The notes beneath the pieces are model-generated. The model had not been told where the DNA came from and ran no database searches. It was given only the letters and a program-made list of their open reading frames with translations. From Methanocorpusculum sp. (GTDB lineage Archaea; Halobacteriota; Methanomicrobia; Methanomicrobiales; Methanocorpusculaceae): a stretch of DNA of 22,914 bases. A program made the position numbers and the translations under genes. This document shows positions 7,688-15,105 of the stretch, piece by piece. Positions within the stretch are counted from its first letter, which is position 1; each line of letters begins with the position of its first letter. The stretch spans positions 1 through 22,914 of the forward strand of contig DALTYD010000013.1 in the NCBI GenBank assembly GCA_029986255.1, written 5' to 3'.

Positions 7688-8314
7688 ATGACCAGAGTAG
7701 TACGTTCAGCGATGATTCTTGCAGGTGGAGAGGCAAAGCGAGTAAACGGGAGAGAAAAATATTTCTTTTTTTACAAGGGTTGTTCGTTTATATCACGTCT
7801 AGTGATGACGTTTTCATCAATCTGCGATGAAATAATAATAGTTGCAAAAAGTCCGGAGCAGGCGATACATTTCAAGGGGCTACCGGTGCGATGTACATGG
7901 GATAAAACGCAAGGATTGGGACCCATTGGTGGGATTTCTTCCGGGATTGAGGAGGTAAAGGGGGATTTTGTATTTATTTCTGCATGTGATATGCCAACAA
8001 TTCATCAATCAATTGTATCGTATTTGTTTGAACATATCGGTAACTACGATGCAATTATACCAGAGTGGAAAAATTCAAATCTTGAACCACTACATGCGGT
8101 GTACCGTGTTTCTGAGGTTCGGCGATATGTGGAGGAAAACGAATCTTTGTCATTGCGAGATATGGTGAAGTCATTGCATACTCTCCGAGTGAATACCGCA
8201 GAATTCCGAAAGTTTGATCCAAATCTTGAAACCTTTCAGAATATCAATACACTAGAGGAACTGAAGGCACTCGGTTCAGATGCCATGTATCAAGAACATC
8301 AAAATTCCCTCTGA
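7688..8314 (+). CDS. mobA: Molybdenum cofactor guanylyltransferase MobA
   Basis: A 208-residue nucleotidyltransferase that attaches GMP to molybdopterin to form the bis-MGD (or tungsten equivalent) cofactor. In methanogens this serves formylmethanofuran dehydrogenase and formate dehydrogenase. Signature residues: LAGGEAKRVNGREK (11-24, the GTP-binding loop with Arg18, Gly21, Lys24), GPIGGISSG (78-86), SACDMP (98-103, Asp101 as metal ligand), LEPLHAVYR (132-140), and the C-terminal NINTLEEL. The family usually has NxNTPEDL there. The ATG at 7688 follows GGTGAT (7679-7684), a good Shine-Dalgarno match. No other molybdopterin gene is adjacent. A related MobA-like transferase, such as one for CMP, is the main alternative, but the motifs fit MobA best. 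Confidence 0.88.
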   Translation: MTRVVRSAMILAGGEAKRVNGREKYFFFYKGCSFISRLVMTFSSICDEIIIVAKSPEQAIHFKGLPVRCTWDKTQGLGPIGGISSGIEEVKGDFVFISACDMPTIHQSIVSYLFEHIGNYDAIIPEWKNSNLEPLHAVYRVSEVRRYVEENESLSLRDMVKSLHTLRVNTAEFRKFDPNLETFQNINTLEELKALGSDAMYQEHQNSL

Positions 8315-8377
8315 TGTTATTATGCTCTTCATCGACAAACAAAAGGACTCACCAAAAGGATTTCTCACTAAATAAGG

Positions 8378-8402
8378 ATAAATATATCAATACTATCAAT
8401 AC
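8378..8402 (+). promoter_or_regulatory. TATA-like element followed by a 9-base tandem repeat
   Basis: ATAAATATATC (8378-8388) resembles a TATA box, and TATCAATAC is repeated twice at 8385-8402. If it is used on the + strand, transcription would start near 8409, just before the structured region 8450-8524. There is no open frame downstream on that strand, so it may drive a noncoding RNA. Evidence is weak. Confidence 0.25.
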
Positions 8403-8449
8403 TACATATACGAAAAGCGACAAAATGACGTTGTGAAAGGATTTATAGT

Positions 8450-8524
8450 GGTATCTCAGATAGGAGATACCAACATCTGAAAATCACAGGGTCTCACCCA
8501 GTGATTTTCCCACACCCTCCTATC
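8450..8524. other. Structured RNA region / bidirectional terminator between mobA and histone
   Basis: Three exact pairings are visible. Hairpin 1 pairs GGTATCTC (8450-8457) with GAGATACC (8464-8471). Hairpin 2 pairs AAAATCAC-GGGT (8480-8492) with ACCC-GTGATTTT (8496-8508) around a CTC loop, with one A-A mismatch. A third pairing, GATAGGAG (8459-8466) with CTCCTATC (8517-8524), encloses hairpin 2 and competes with hairpin 1. The region lies between two convergent genes, so it may end both transcripts or be the 3' untranslated part of the histone mRNA. A separate small RNA is also possible. Confidence 0.5.
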
Positions 8525-8541
8525 TTTTCAGGAAAATCAGT

Positions 8542-8745
8542 TTATTCTTTAGTGGCAAGTTCAATATCCTCTGCCTTGATAGTCTTACGACCAGCGTGCT
8601 GTGCATACTCGTATGCTTTCTCTGCAATAGCTTCAATATAGGATTCTGCCTTAGCTACAAGTACATCTGCTGCATCTTCCCCAACACGTTCTGCACCAGC
8701 TTTCTTTGCAAGTCTAACAACTGCTGCTTTTGGTAAATCTGCCAT
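8542..8745 (-). CDS. Archaeal histone (HMf family)
   Basis: A 67-residue DNA-wrapping protein with a bare histone fold (helix-loop-helix-loop-helix) and no tails. Diagnostic segments are LPKAAVVRLAKKAGAERV (4-21) and HAGRKTIKAEDIELA (50-64), nearly identical to the HMfB pattern. Archaeal histones form dimers that polymerise along DNA. The C-terminus stops soon after ELATKE, as in the shortest family members. A TATATATAT element (8779-8790) lies about 27 bases above the expected transcript start, giving a leader of about 12 bases. It is a single-gene transcript, convergent with mobA, with strong hairpins after the stop codon. Confidence 0.97.
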   Translation of the reverse strand: MADLPKAAVVRLAKKAGAERVGEDAADVLVAKAESYIEAIAEKAYEYAQHAGRKTIKAEDIELATKE

Positions 8746-8778
8746 AATTATTACCCATGAAAAAGTAGTGCTAAATAC

Positions 8779-8790
8779 TATATATATTTT
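8779..8790 (-). promoter_or_regulatory. Histone gene TATA box
   Basis: An AAAATATATATA-type element on the minus strand, centred near 8784. It predicts transcript start near 8758, about 12 bases before the ATG at 8745. Confidence 0.5.
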
Positions 8791-8902
8791 ATCTTAAAAT
8801 TCATGTTTTTTTAATGATTTACTGGATTTAATGAACCGAATACGATTTTTCAGATAGAATAGTGAGTATATTCAAAAATATGGAGATTATCTCTTTAAAT
8901 TG

Positions 8903-8908
8903 AAAAAA
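8903..8908 (-). terminator. Oligo-U terminator after mtxX
   Basis: Six A residues on the + strand give a U6 run 10 bases after the mtxX stop codon in the leftward transcript. It is a plausible simple archaeal terminator. Confidence 0.3.
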
Positions 8909-8917
8909 TCATAAAAT

Positions 8918-9694
8918 TTATGGATTTTTACTGTAAACTAGAGCAGCAGCTAAGCGAATGGATCCCCCATATCCAGAAGATGCGCGCGAACTGTCCACAA
9001 ATATCGGAAATATATTAACAACAGGTGCACCATGACCAATACCATGACCAAGAAACGTGAGAGTCCGAAAGATCAGGTTTCCAGAAATGCCATCTGGTGC
9101 AATAATAATCCCACAATCCTGAACTGCATTTTCAATGAGGATTTCACCATGAACGGCACCGGTGAGCTGGGCTATCTCTTGAGCATCGACGACAGTTTTA
9201 TCAACAATCGGGTGTCTGCCGATATCATCGGTTCTACCACCAGACAATACAGCAGTTCGGTCAGATATTCCAAGCTTGCGGGCAAGGCCCCGAGCTTTGT
9301 TGATGAGAGAGATCTTTTCCTGAATAGTCCATCCTTCGTCGATGCCTACAGGTGCAAGGAAAAATTTCTGATGATCAACAGTTTCAAGAAGAGCAAGGCG
9401 TTCGAGTTTTTCAACATCGCAAGATTTTTTAAGATAGCGCAACGTCTCATTTGCGGGAAGTGTTCCTCGAACAGCACCATCAATAGAACCATCAAGAAGA
9501 TCATCAATAAGACACTGAGCTGGTTTTGGATCGATGTTCAGTTCAACGAATGGGCCAACTGGTAAGTCTTCAACAGTTCCAGGACAACAATAGCAGCGGA
9601 TATGGATATTAGAGTTAGCTATTTCTTCCGCGCTATGAAGGACTTTGCCCACATCAGAACTACAACCAATTCCAATGGTAATCCTGTCTATCAT
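8918..9694 (-). CDS. mtxX: Methanogenesis marker protein Mmp4 / MtxX (phosphate acetyl/butyryltransferase-like)
   Basis: A 258-residue protein of the MtxX family, found throughout methanogens and related in fold to phosphate acetyl/butyryltransferases. It was first named as a methyltransferase-associated protein; its biochemical role is unproven. Typical stretches are DGSIDGAVRGTLPANETLRYL (69-89), VLSGGRTDDIGRHPIVD, IAPDGISGNLIFRTLTFLGHG and the C-terminal VDSSRASSGYGGSIRLAAAL. The length is as expected. The ATG overlaps the stop codon of mmp2 (ATGA at 9691-9694), so the two are translationally coupled, and GAGGGT lies about 11 bases upstream. The operon link of two methanogen marker genes supports a shared task in methanogenesis, which remains inference. 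Confidence 0.9.
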   Translation of the reverse strand: MIDRITIGIGCSSDVGKVLHSAEEIANSNIHIRCYCCPGTVEDLPVGPFVELNIDPKPAQCLIDDLLDGSIDGAVRGTLPANETLRYLKKSCDVEKLERLALLETVDHQKFFLAPVGIDEGWTIQEKISLINKARGLARKLGISDRTAVLSGGRTDDIGRHPIVDKTVVDAQEIAQLTGAVHGEILIENAVQDCGIIIAPDGISGNLIFRTLTFLGHGIGHGAPVVNIFPIFVDSSRASSGYGGSIRLAAALVYSKNP

Positions 9695-10677
9695 ATATTG
9701 GTAATACCCTCTGTACAGAAATTAAAGAGTACGATTTCAGCTTTGTCTTTAACGAGGGTGAGGCGTTTCGTGGTGTCAATAGTACCTATAACCTGAGCTG
9801 CCATACCAACTGAACGAAATTTTTTGCAGACAATATCCACCTGTGACTGATTGGCGGTCATAATGAAACCCATCCCAGGGTACATACGTACCCATTGTTC
9901 AAAGGTAATGCCAAGCATTTCAAGATCAGGGCGTGGAATTGAAGTGAGATCAACGACTGCACCAACATTACTTGCTTCAATAAGCATCCCAAGTGTTCCA
10001 ATGATGCCAGGATTAGAAATGTCTTTTCCAGCAGTAAGGAGATGATGTTCACCGAGATCTTTCATGACACGAATCTGAGCGCGGAGAACTGCGGGGGGTT
10101 TCATGGTGACCGAATCCCAGTTCATAGGAGCAGAGGGATGAATACGACCATTAAGATCAATCGCGGCAATAATGGCATTACCCGGTTCGGCTTTGCTGCT
10201 GTAGATAATATTGTCGATATCTGCAACCCCGAGTATAGAGACGTCGATGACATTATAAGGAGCATCAGGGTGAAGATGACCACCAACAATTGGGACTTCG
10301 AATATAGTGGCTGCATCGTGCATGCCACGGCTGACTGCTGCCATGAGTTGATCGTTCGATGTGGAGAGTACATCGACTATAGCAACGGGACGTCCGCCCA
10401 TAGCAGCAATATCGTGGACGTTGACGAGGATAGCGCAGTAGCCAGCCCAATAAGGATCGACATCCATGAGTTTGTTCCAGATGCCATCCGCGGCTAGCAA
10501 GAGTGCAGTGTGTCCGTTCTGGATTACAGCAGCATCCTCGCCATAGGATGCAATGACATCACGGGTGTTTATGTGGAGCGCATGAACAAGAGTTCCAATT
10601 GCCTGCTTGCGTCTGACTCCATCATACTGCAGAACTGCGTCCGCAACCGATTTAGGGGTGTAATTGTCTGCGGCCAT
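9691..10677 (-). CDS. Methanogenesis marker protein 2 (AIR synthase/PurM-like)
   Basis: A protein of about 328 residues with the PurM/selenophosphate-synthetase/ThiL-like ATP-binding fold. It belongs to the AIR-synthase-related group that is a marker of methanogens (Mmp2). Visible features are SYGEDAAVI near the N-terminus (Gly-Glu-Asp-Ala, the metal/ATP segment), LAADGIWNKL, the NVHDIAAMGGRPVAIVDVLS segment typical of PurM-like dimers, VGGHLHPDAPYNV, and SNPGIIGTLGMLIEAS in the second domain. The reaction is not known; relatives phosphorylate small molecules with ATP. It overlaps mtxX by 4 bases. The frame is open to a GTG at 10692. A TATA box centred near 10721 puts the transcript start near 10696, so either a leaderless GTG or the ATG at 10677 could be used; I chose the ATG without strong evidence. 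Confidence 0.88.
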   Translation of the reverse strand: MAADNYTPKSVADAVLQYDGVRRKQAIGTLVHALHINTRDVIASYGEDAAVIQNGHTALLLAADGIWNKLMDVDPYWAGYCAILVNVHDIAAMGGRPVAIVDVLSTSNDQLMAAVSRGMHDAATIFEVPIVGGHLHPDAPYNVIDVSILGVADIDNIIYSSKAEPGNAIIAAIDLNGRIHPSAPMNWDSVTMKPPAVLRAQIRVMKDLGEHHLLTAGKDISNPGIIGTLGMLIEASNVGAVVDLTSIPRPDLEMLGITFEQWVRMYPGMGFIMTANQSQVDIVCKKFRSVGMAAQVIGTIDTTKRLTLVKDKAEIVLFNFCTEGITNI

Positions 10678-10714
10678 GCTTGTATATGTCACAACGAGGT
10701 ATGCTATCCACTTT

Positions 10715-10727
10715 GTAATATATTTTA
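10715..10727 (-). promoter_or_regulatory. mmp2-mtxX operon TATA box
   Basis: The minus strand reads TAAAATATATTAC, predicting transcript start near 10696. The leader would be 3 to 19 bases depending on the start codon. Confidence 0.4.
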
Positions 10728-11031
10728 TCCCTGTTCAACAGTGATAAGGTAAACGATCGGAAATAAACACATTGGAGTAATAGAGATAAGCAACTTTAGT
10801 CAAAATATTCAAACTTAATTTGAGCTCAATCAGGACTAACGCCTTAGTTGAAATATAGAATACATATCTCTATTAAGGAAGTAACAATCTCTGGATGAAT
10901 ATAACACATGAGGCAACGGTCTCGTGATAATTTCGTTAGTTTAAATAGATACAACTTCACCAAATAGAGCATCAATATCTCCATTCATTCATGTTTATCC
11001 CTTGCAGCAACAAAAAAACTAATTAACAATT
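10728..11031. other. Divergent intergenic region between mmp2 and rfcL
   Basis: About 300 AT-rich bases beyond the mmp2 TATA box. It must hold the rfcL promoter; a TTTAAATA element at about 10940-10947 is one candidate and would give a leader of roughly 60 bases. No open frame or RNA gene is seen. Confidence 0.4.
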
Positions 11032-12486
11032 ATGGACTGGGCAGAACGATACAGACCCAAACATCTCACAAACATACTTGGTAATAACACTGCTATCAAA
11101 CAGATGATAAACTGGGCACAGAATTGGAATATGGACTCACATCCACTTCTTATCACTGGGAAACCGGGAATCGGAAAAACTTCGGCGGCTATAGCTCTTG
11201 CCAGAGATATGAATTGGGAAGTACTTGAGCTTAATGCATCAGATACTCGTACTAAAACCATCATCGAATGCGTTGCCGGGAATTCCGCGAAGACAACTAG
11301 TCTCTTTGGTTTTAAGCACAAACTTATCATTATTGATGAAACTGATAACCTCGAAGGAAATGCCGACCGTGGTGGGACACGGGCTATTGCAGATCTGCTC
11401 AAAGAAGCCTGTCAACCAGTCATCCTCATTGCAAACGATGCATATGGTGTATCAGAATCCATCCGTAAACTCTGTGATCAGATCCCATTCCGCTCCCTTT
11501 CCTCATCAACGCTTGAAAAAGGTATGCGAAATATTATTGAAAAAGAACAGATATCATGCAGCAATGAGGCATTGAAGGAGATTGCTGAAAGTGCTTCTGG
11601 TGATATGAGGGCTGCAATCAACATGCTCTTTGCTGCAGCAACTGGAAAATCCATGATCACAAAAACTGATGTCCACACATCACAAAAGGATGAACGGGCA
11701 AGTATTTTTGAACTTGTCTCAGGTGTATATGCAGGTGCATCCGATGAAAAAATCCAAAAACTTTCCCGCGAGTGCGAGGAAAAACCAGACACTATCATGC
11801 AGTGGATTGAGGAAGCAGCGTCCTCAGTTGAAAACTCACATCAGAGGAGAGGTGCATATACTGCCCTATCTCGCGGAGATATCTATCTTGGTAGCGCCAT
11901 TCGGAGACAGTATTACACCCTTTGGCGCTATGCGATATCTCTGATAACATTGGGTGTTGCCAAGGAATTTTCTGGAGCCGGAATCCTCATCAGGCCCATG
12001 CCACCATTACGGTGGAGGCGCATGAGTATCGCAAAAAAACAGAAAATTATCCGAAAAGGACTAGCTGCCAAACTAGGTGAGGGATATAGCATCCCCGAAT
12101 CCCAAATACACAAAATATATCTGGATCTCCTGTCATATTTCGCCATTGACACCCCCTTGGGATTCTGCGAACGTCATAATTTAGACGCCGATCAGCTTAC
12201 TATTCTTTTGCATGATCGAAGCAAAGCTACAGAGATCTGTAAGGAAATTCGAAAATTAAAAAAAGAGAACGAAAACAAGATAAAAAAAGTTTCCTCTTCA
12301 AAACAGGATATTTCCCAAAGGATAGAGGAAAAACGAGCAACCGGTTTCGAAACATTCCATAAGAAGGAACATCTCCTTGACCATCTATCCAGACAATCAA
12401 ATCCTGATGAACGGCCCATTTCAGGGGGATTTGAGCATAAAGAGAAGAAAAAAATACCGAAACAATCAACATTGGATTTTTTTTAA
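11032..12486 (+). CDS. rfcL: Replication factor C large subunit
   Basis: A 484-residue clamp-loader ATPase that, with RfcS, opens PCNA and places it on primed DNA. The AAA+ module is at the N-terminus: RYRPKHLTNILGN (7-19), Walker A GKPGIGKT (43-50), LNASDTRTK (67-75) and Walker B LIIIDETD (98-105). A helical collar region follows, containing WRRMSIAKKQKIIRKG. The C-terminus is charged and lysine-rich (from about 405) and ends in KQSTLDFF, a canonical PCNA-interacting (PIP) box with Gln, Leu, Phe and Phe in place. Length and architecture match the archaeal large subunit. It is a single + strand gene. Its last codons contain a U8 run in the mRNA (12477-12484), which may double as terminator. 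Confidence 0.97.
   Translation: MDWAERYRPKHLTNILGNNTAIKQMINWAQNWNMDSHPLLITGKPGIGKTSAAIALARDMNWEVLELNASDTRTKTIIECVAGNSAKTTSLFGFKHKLIIIDETDNLEGNADRGGTRAIADLLKEACQPVILIANDAYGVSESIRKLCDQIPFRSLSSSTLEKGMRNIIEKEQISCSNEALKEIAESASGDMRAAINMLFAAATGKSMITKTDVHTSQKDERASIFELVSGVYAGASDEKIQKLSRECEEKPDTIMQWIEEAASSVENSHQRRGAYTALSRGDIYLGSAIRRQYYTLWRYAISLITLGVAKEFSGAGILIRPMPPLRWRRMSIAKKQKIIRKGLAAKLGEGYSIPESQIHKIYLDLLSYFAIDTPLGFCERHNLDADQLTILLHDRSKATEICKEIRKLKKENENKIKKVSSSKQDISQRIEEKRATGFETFHKKEHLLDHLSRQSNPDERPISGGFEHKEKKKIPKQSTLDFF
12477..12484 (+). terminator. U8 tract across the rfcL stop codon
   Basis: Eight T residues run through the last two Phe codons of the PIP box into the TAA stop. Archaeal polymerase can terminate at U8, so the tract could be the terminator, although it sits at the very end of the coding sequence. 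Confidence 0.3.
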
Positions 12487-12804
12487 CCATTTCCACCATT
12501 TTCCGGCATGACAATAAGATAGCATTCGATTCTAGAATCCATGGGAAACGTTATAAAATGGATCAAACATGAACAGAGAAAGTGACGTTATGCCATTTTC
12601 AAAGAGGAGGACACACTCTATCTATCAGAAAATAAACAGATTTTTATGAGGAGAGATAGGCTAGTTATTATCTTTGATCAATCCCAATATGAAAAATTTT
12701 AATATAGGGCATATATTAAGGACTAAGAGGCCTGAACGTCATTTCGGAAGAATAACACCTCGATTTTTCTGTGAGCTGACCAGGGAAATTATAATCATCT
12801 GTAT
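12487..12804. other. Convergent gap after rfcL
   Basis: About 320 bases between convergent genes. It contains the perfect 12-base palindrome GATTCTAGAATC at 12528-12539. No open frame longer than about 20 codons has a start and ribosome-binding site. I see no gene. Confidence 0.5.
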
Positions 12805-13065
12805 TTACCTACTGATAAAAGACCGAAGCTTGACCATCCATGTGGTACTGTTAGAGTAACTCCAGCGCTGTATATCCAGTTCATCACAGATCTCAGAAAG
12901 AATAGCAAGGTTTGTCCCAACCTCTTTGGAAGAAAGGCCAAGATCTTTAGCAATATACTTTGCCTTGAAGAAATGGCTACCTTTTGCCACTCCTGCTTTT
13001 AAATACCCAAGGATCCGAGACTGGGTGTCGTTATATCTATCACGAATTGTTTTAGGTTTGGTCAT
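12805..13065 (-). CDS. Small winged-helix-like protein (DUF7123-type)
   Basis: An 86-residue soluble protein. The central part, FFKAKYIAKDLGLSSKEVGTNLAIL (32-56), has the form of a winged helix-turn-helix (alpha, turn at GLSS, recognition helix), followed by RWSYSNSTTWMV, which would be the wing strands. It resembles the small family widespread in haloarchaea and Methanomicrobiales that I recall as DUF7123; the family name is from memory. A DNA-binding regulatory role is inferred, and the target is unknown. The ATG at 13065 has GAGG (13075-13078) 9 bases upstream and a TTTTATAATG TATA-like box at 13101-13110. It is a single-gene transcript, convergent with rfcL. Confidence 0.78.
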   Translation of the reverse strand: MTKPKTIRDRYNDTQSRILGYLKAGVAKGSHFFKAKYIAKDLGLSSKEVGTNLAILSEICDELDIQRWSYSNSTTWMVKLRSFISR

Positions 13066-13100
13066 AATGACTTACCTCATGTAAGTATAGGATGTTTTTA

Positions 13101-13110
13101 CATTATAAAA
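13101..13110 (-). promoter_or_regulatory. TATA box of the small winged-helix gene
   Basis: TTTTATAATG on the minus strand predicts transcript start near 13080. That leaves a short leader carrying the GAGG ribosome-binding site. Confidence 0.35.
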
Positions 13111-13169
13111 GTAGTGCCCAAAATACAAAGTTTTTTTGAGAAAGCCTGCGGGATAACATCATCTCTTAT

Positions 13170-13176
13170 AAAAAAA
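13170..13176 (-). terminator. Oligo-U tract downstream of the DHH gene
   Basis: Seven A residues on the + strand give U7 in the leftward transcript about 80 bases after the DHH stop codon at 13255. It lies between that operon and the winged-helix gene. Confidence 0.35.
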
Positions 13177-13254
13177 GCATCAACGGTCAATGTGTGATAT
13201 CACTTGCACAGTCTAAAGATCACGAGGACTAGAGACGGATAGCCCAGATGCATA

Positions 13255-15099
13255 TCAGAGAATATCAACCCGAAACTCTGCGATATTCTCGATCAGTTTG
13301 GCAATGACCTCTGACCGCATACCCTCAACAAATTTAATGCTTCCAACCACGAGATGCCCCCCTCCTGAAATACCTGCACCTGGCATCTCATCACGCAGGG
13401 TTCGCACCATTTGAGGAATATTCATTTTCACTCCTCGAGACCGGATTACTGCAAAGTCAGGGCCAAGGCCGAGTGTAACCACGGGCTGATGTTCATAGCG
13501 CTTACAGAGAATATCATGGACCTCTCCCGATGATTTTCCAGGGGGAGGAAATGTAAAACGATGAGCAAACATTTCCACATCAACGAGAAAGAGATGTGCA
13601 CCAGACTGTAGGACCTGATCGGTCACATGGGGCATCATTGTATTCATCTGATCTTCAATTGCAGCGTTGGCTTCTGTCACAAGGAGAGTAACCAGCCGAA
13701 CATGCCGTTTTGATGCATTATTGAGGTTTAATATATCCTTTACAATCTCCCGACCATCATTGAACCGAAGCCAGTACTGTTCATAGTCAAGTGCGAGGGC
13801 AATATCCTCACATTTATCACGTGGGTAGTCCCCCTCTACAAGAGATAGGTACGCATCAAGCTCAGGCGCTTCACTTCTATCTGCAACTCCCGCAACAGAA
13901 GGAAAATGAAGAATCTTCGCTTCAATAGCTGGATTTATCAGACGAGCAATTTCAGTTCCAAGCATACCTGCCGTAACGCCAAAATCTCCGCCTACATGGT
14001 ACGGATTAACATGGGCAAGCAAATACTTGTCAATAGTCTCATCTGGATGATGGTGATCAACAACAACAACATCAAGCTGATACACATCAGTCATTTTATA
14101 GGAGGGCATATCCTCCTCAGTGGAACCATTATCCATTAGGAGAATCAGAGGGAGTTTTTGTCCAAAACGGACACTATCTTTCAACATCATATCAAGATCA
14201 CGAGTCACATCCTCAATCTCATAGAACGGAGCTTTGGAAGGAGATCTTCGGAAGAGGAAGGTGTCCTGTTCTGGGTCACCTCCATTGTCACGAATAAACT
14301 GGAGAACAGCTGTTTCCACCGCAACTGCAGCACAGACACCGTCTGCATCAGCATGATGTCGAAGAATGATCGGCTGTTGTGTTAACACCGCACGACGAAT
14401 GATCTTTGCAAGTTTACGCATTTCTTGCCAGAGAGAATCAAGTACTGGACTATTAATCAGTGGAACAATATTTGGAGGTTCGGCACGAGCCTCAATAGCT
14501 TTGTTAATCCGTTCATGAACGATAAGAGCATCGACCCCTTTAAGGACAGACATATTTGAGACTTCAATTTGCATTTTGTTGTTTCTGCGGTTTGATTCAC
14601 CAAAAATGCGAACAATATCACCAACGTTCACATTAGGATATGATCGAACGCCTGCCTCTGAAAAGGCTGCAGCATCTTCAACACCAGAATCATCGCAGAT
14701 AGTAAAGATGGTAGGTCCAGAGGTCTGCTTAATCTGGACAACAACTGCTTCAATGGTAACATTTCTGCCGATTTTATTTTTTAGATCAGAAAGGCGAGAA
14801 ATCATGATCTTTTTTGTCACAAATTGTGTTTCATAGCTACCTTCAGGAAGCTGAATTTCACGAAGATCGATGTTTCCATTCGAGCGTATCTGATTGACCT
14901 GAACAAGAATTAGATCACGTTCCTTCCTTGCAGTCTTAACATTGCTCTTATGCAACAGTCCTTTTACGCGGTCGTTTAAAAGCACAAATGTACCGAATGG
15001 TGCAAATCCCTGGACTTTTCCAAGATATATATGACCTTCTATTATATCATCCACTTCACAACCGGGTCCAAGCCGGTATACGATATCAATTGTACCCAT
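13255..15099 (-). CDS. S1/OB-fold DHH-DHHA1 phosphoesterase (archaeal RecJ-like)
   Basis: A 614-residue protein with four parts: an S1 RNA-binding domain (about 15-82, EGHIYLGKVQGFAPFGTFV), an OB fold (about 112-185, VTIEAVVVQIKQTSGPTIFTI), a DHH catalytic domain (about 243-410) and a DHHA1 domain ending in SGGGH (578-582). Metal-binding motifs are HHADADG (248-254), MDNGS (322-326), VVDHHHPDE (346-354) and ADR (406-408), so the enzyme should be active. The family includes RecJ exonucleases and phosphodiesterases that cut nanoRNA or cyclic dinucleotides. The S1 and OB domains favour a nucleic acid substrate. The ATG at 15099 lies 6 bases after the stop codon of the PhoU/TrkA-C gene, with GGAG 9 bases upstream, so the two form an operon. 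The exact substrate is not known. Confidence 0.9.
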   Translation of the reverse strand: MGTIDIVYRLGPGCEVDDIIEGHIYLGKVQGFAPFGTFVLLNDRVKGLLHKSNVKTARKERDLILVQVNQIRSNGNIDLREIQLPEGSYETQFVTKKIMISRLSDLKNKIGRNVTIEAVVVQIKQTSGPTIFTICDDSGVEDAAAFSEAGVRSYPNVNVGDIVRIFGESNRRNNKMQIEVSNMSVLKGVDALIVHERINKAIEARAEPPNIVPLINSPVLDSLWQEMRKLAKIIRRAVLTQQPIILRHHADADGVCAAVAVETAVLQFIRDNGGDPEQDTFLFRRSPSKAPFYEIEDVTRDLDMMLKDSVRFGQKLPLILLMDNGSTEEDMPSYKMTDVYQLDVVVVDHHHPDETIDKYLLAHVNPYHVGGDFGVTAGMLGTEIARLINPAIEAKILHFPSVAGVADRSEAPELDAYLSLVEGDYPRDKCEDIALALDYEQYWLRFNDGREIVKDILNLNNASKRHVRLVTLLVTEANAAIEDQMNTMMPHVTDQVLQSGAHLFLVDVEMFAHRFTFPPPGKSSGEVHDILCKRYEHQPVVTLGLGPDFAVIRSRGVKMNIPQMVRTLRDEMPGAGISGGGHLVVGSIKFVEGMRSEVIAKLIENIAEFRVDIL

Positions 15100-15105
15100 G
15101 TAAAT

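Noticed and set aside
9032..9565. Long + strand frame (177 codons) opposite mtxX
   Set aside because: It is a shadow of mtxX, whose conserved motifs on the minus strand are clear.
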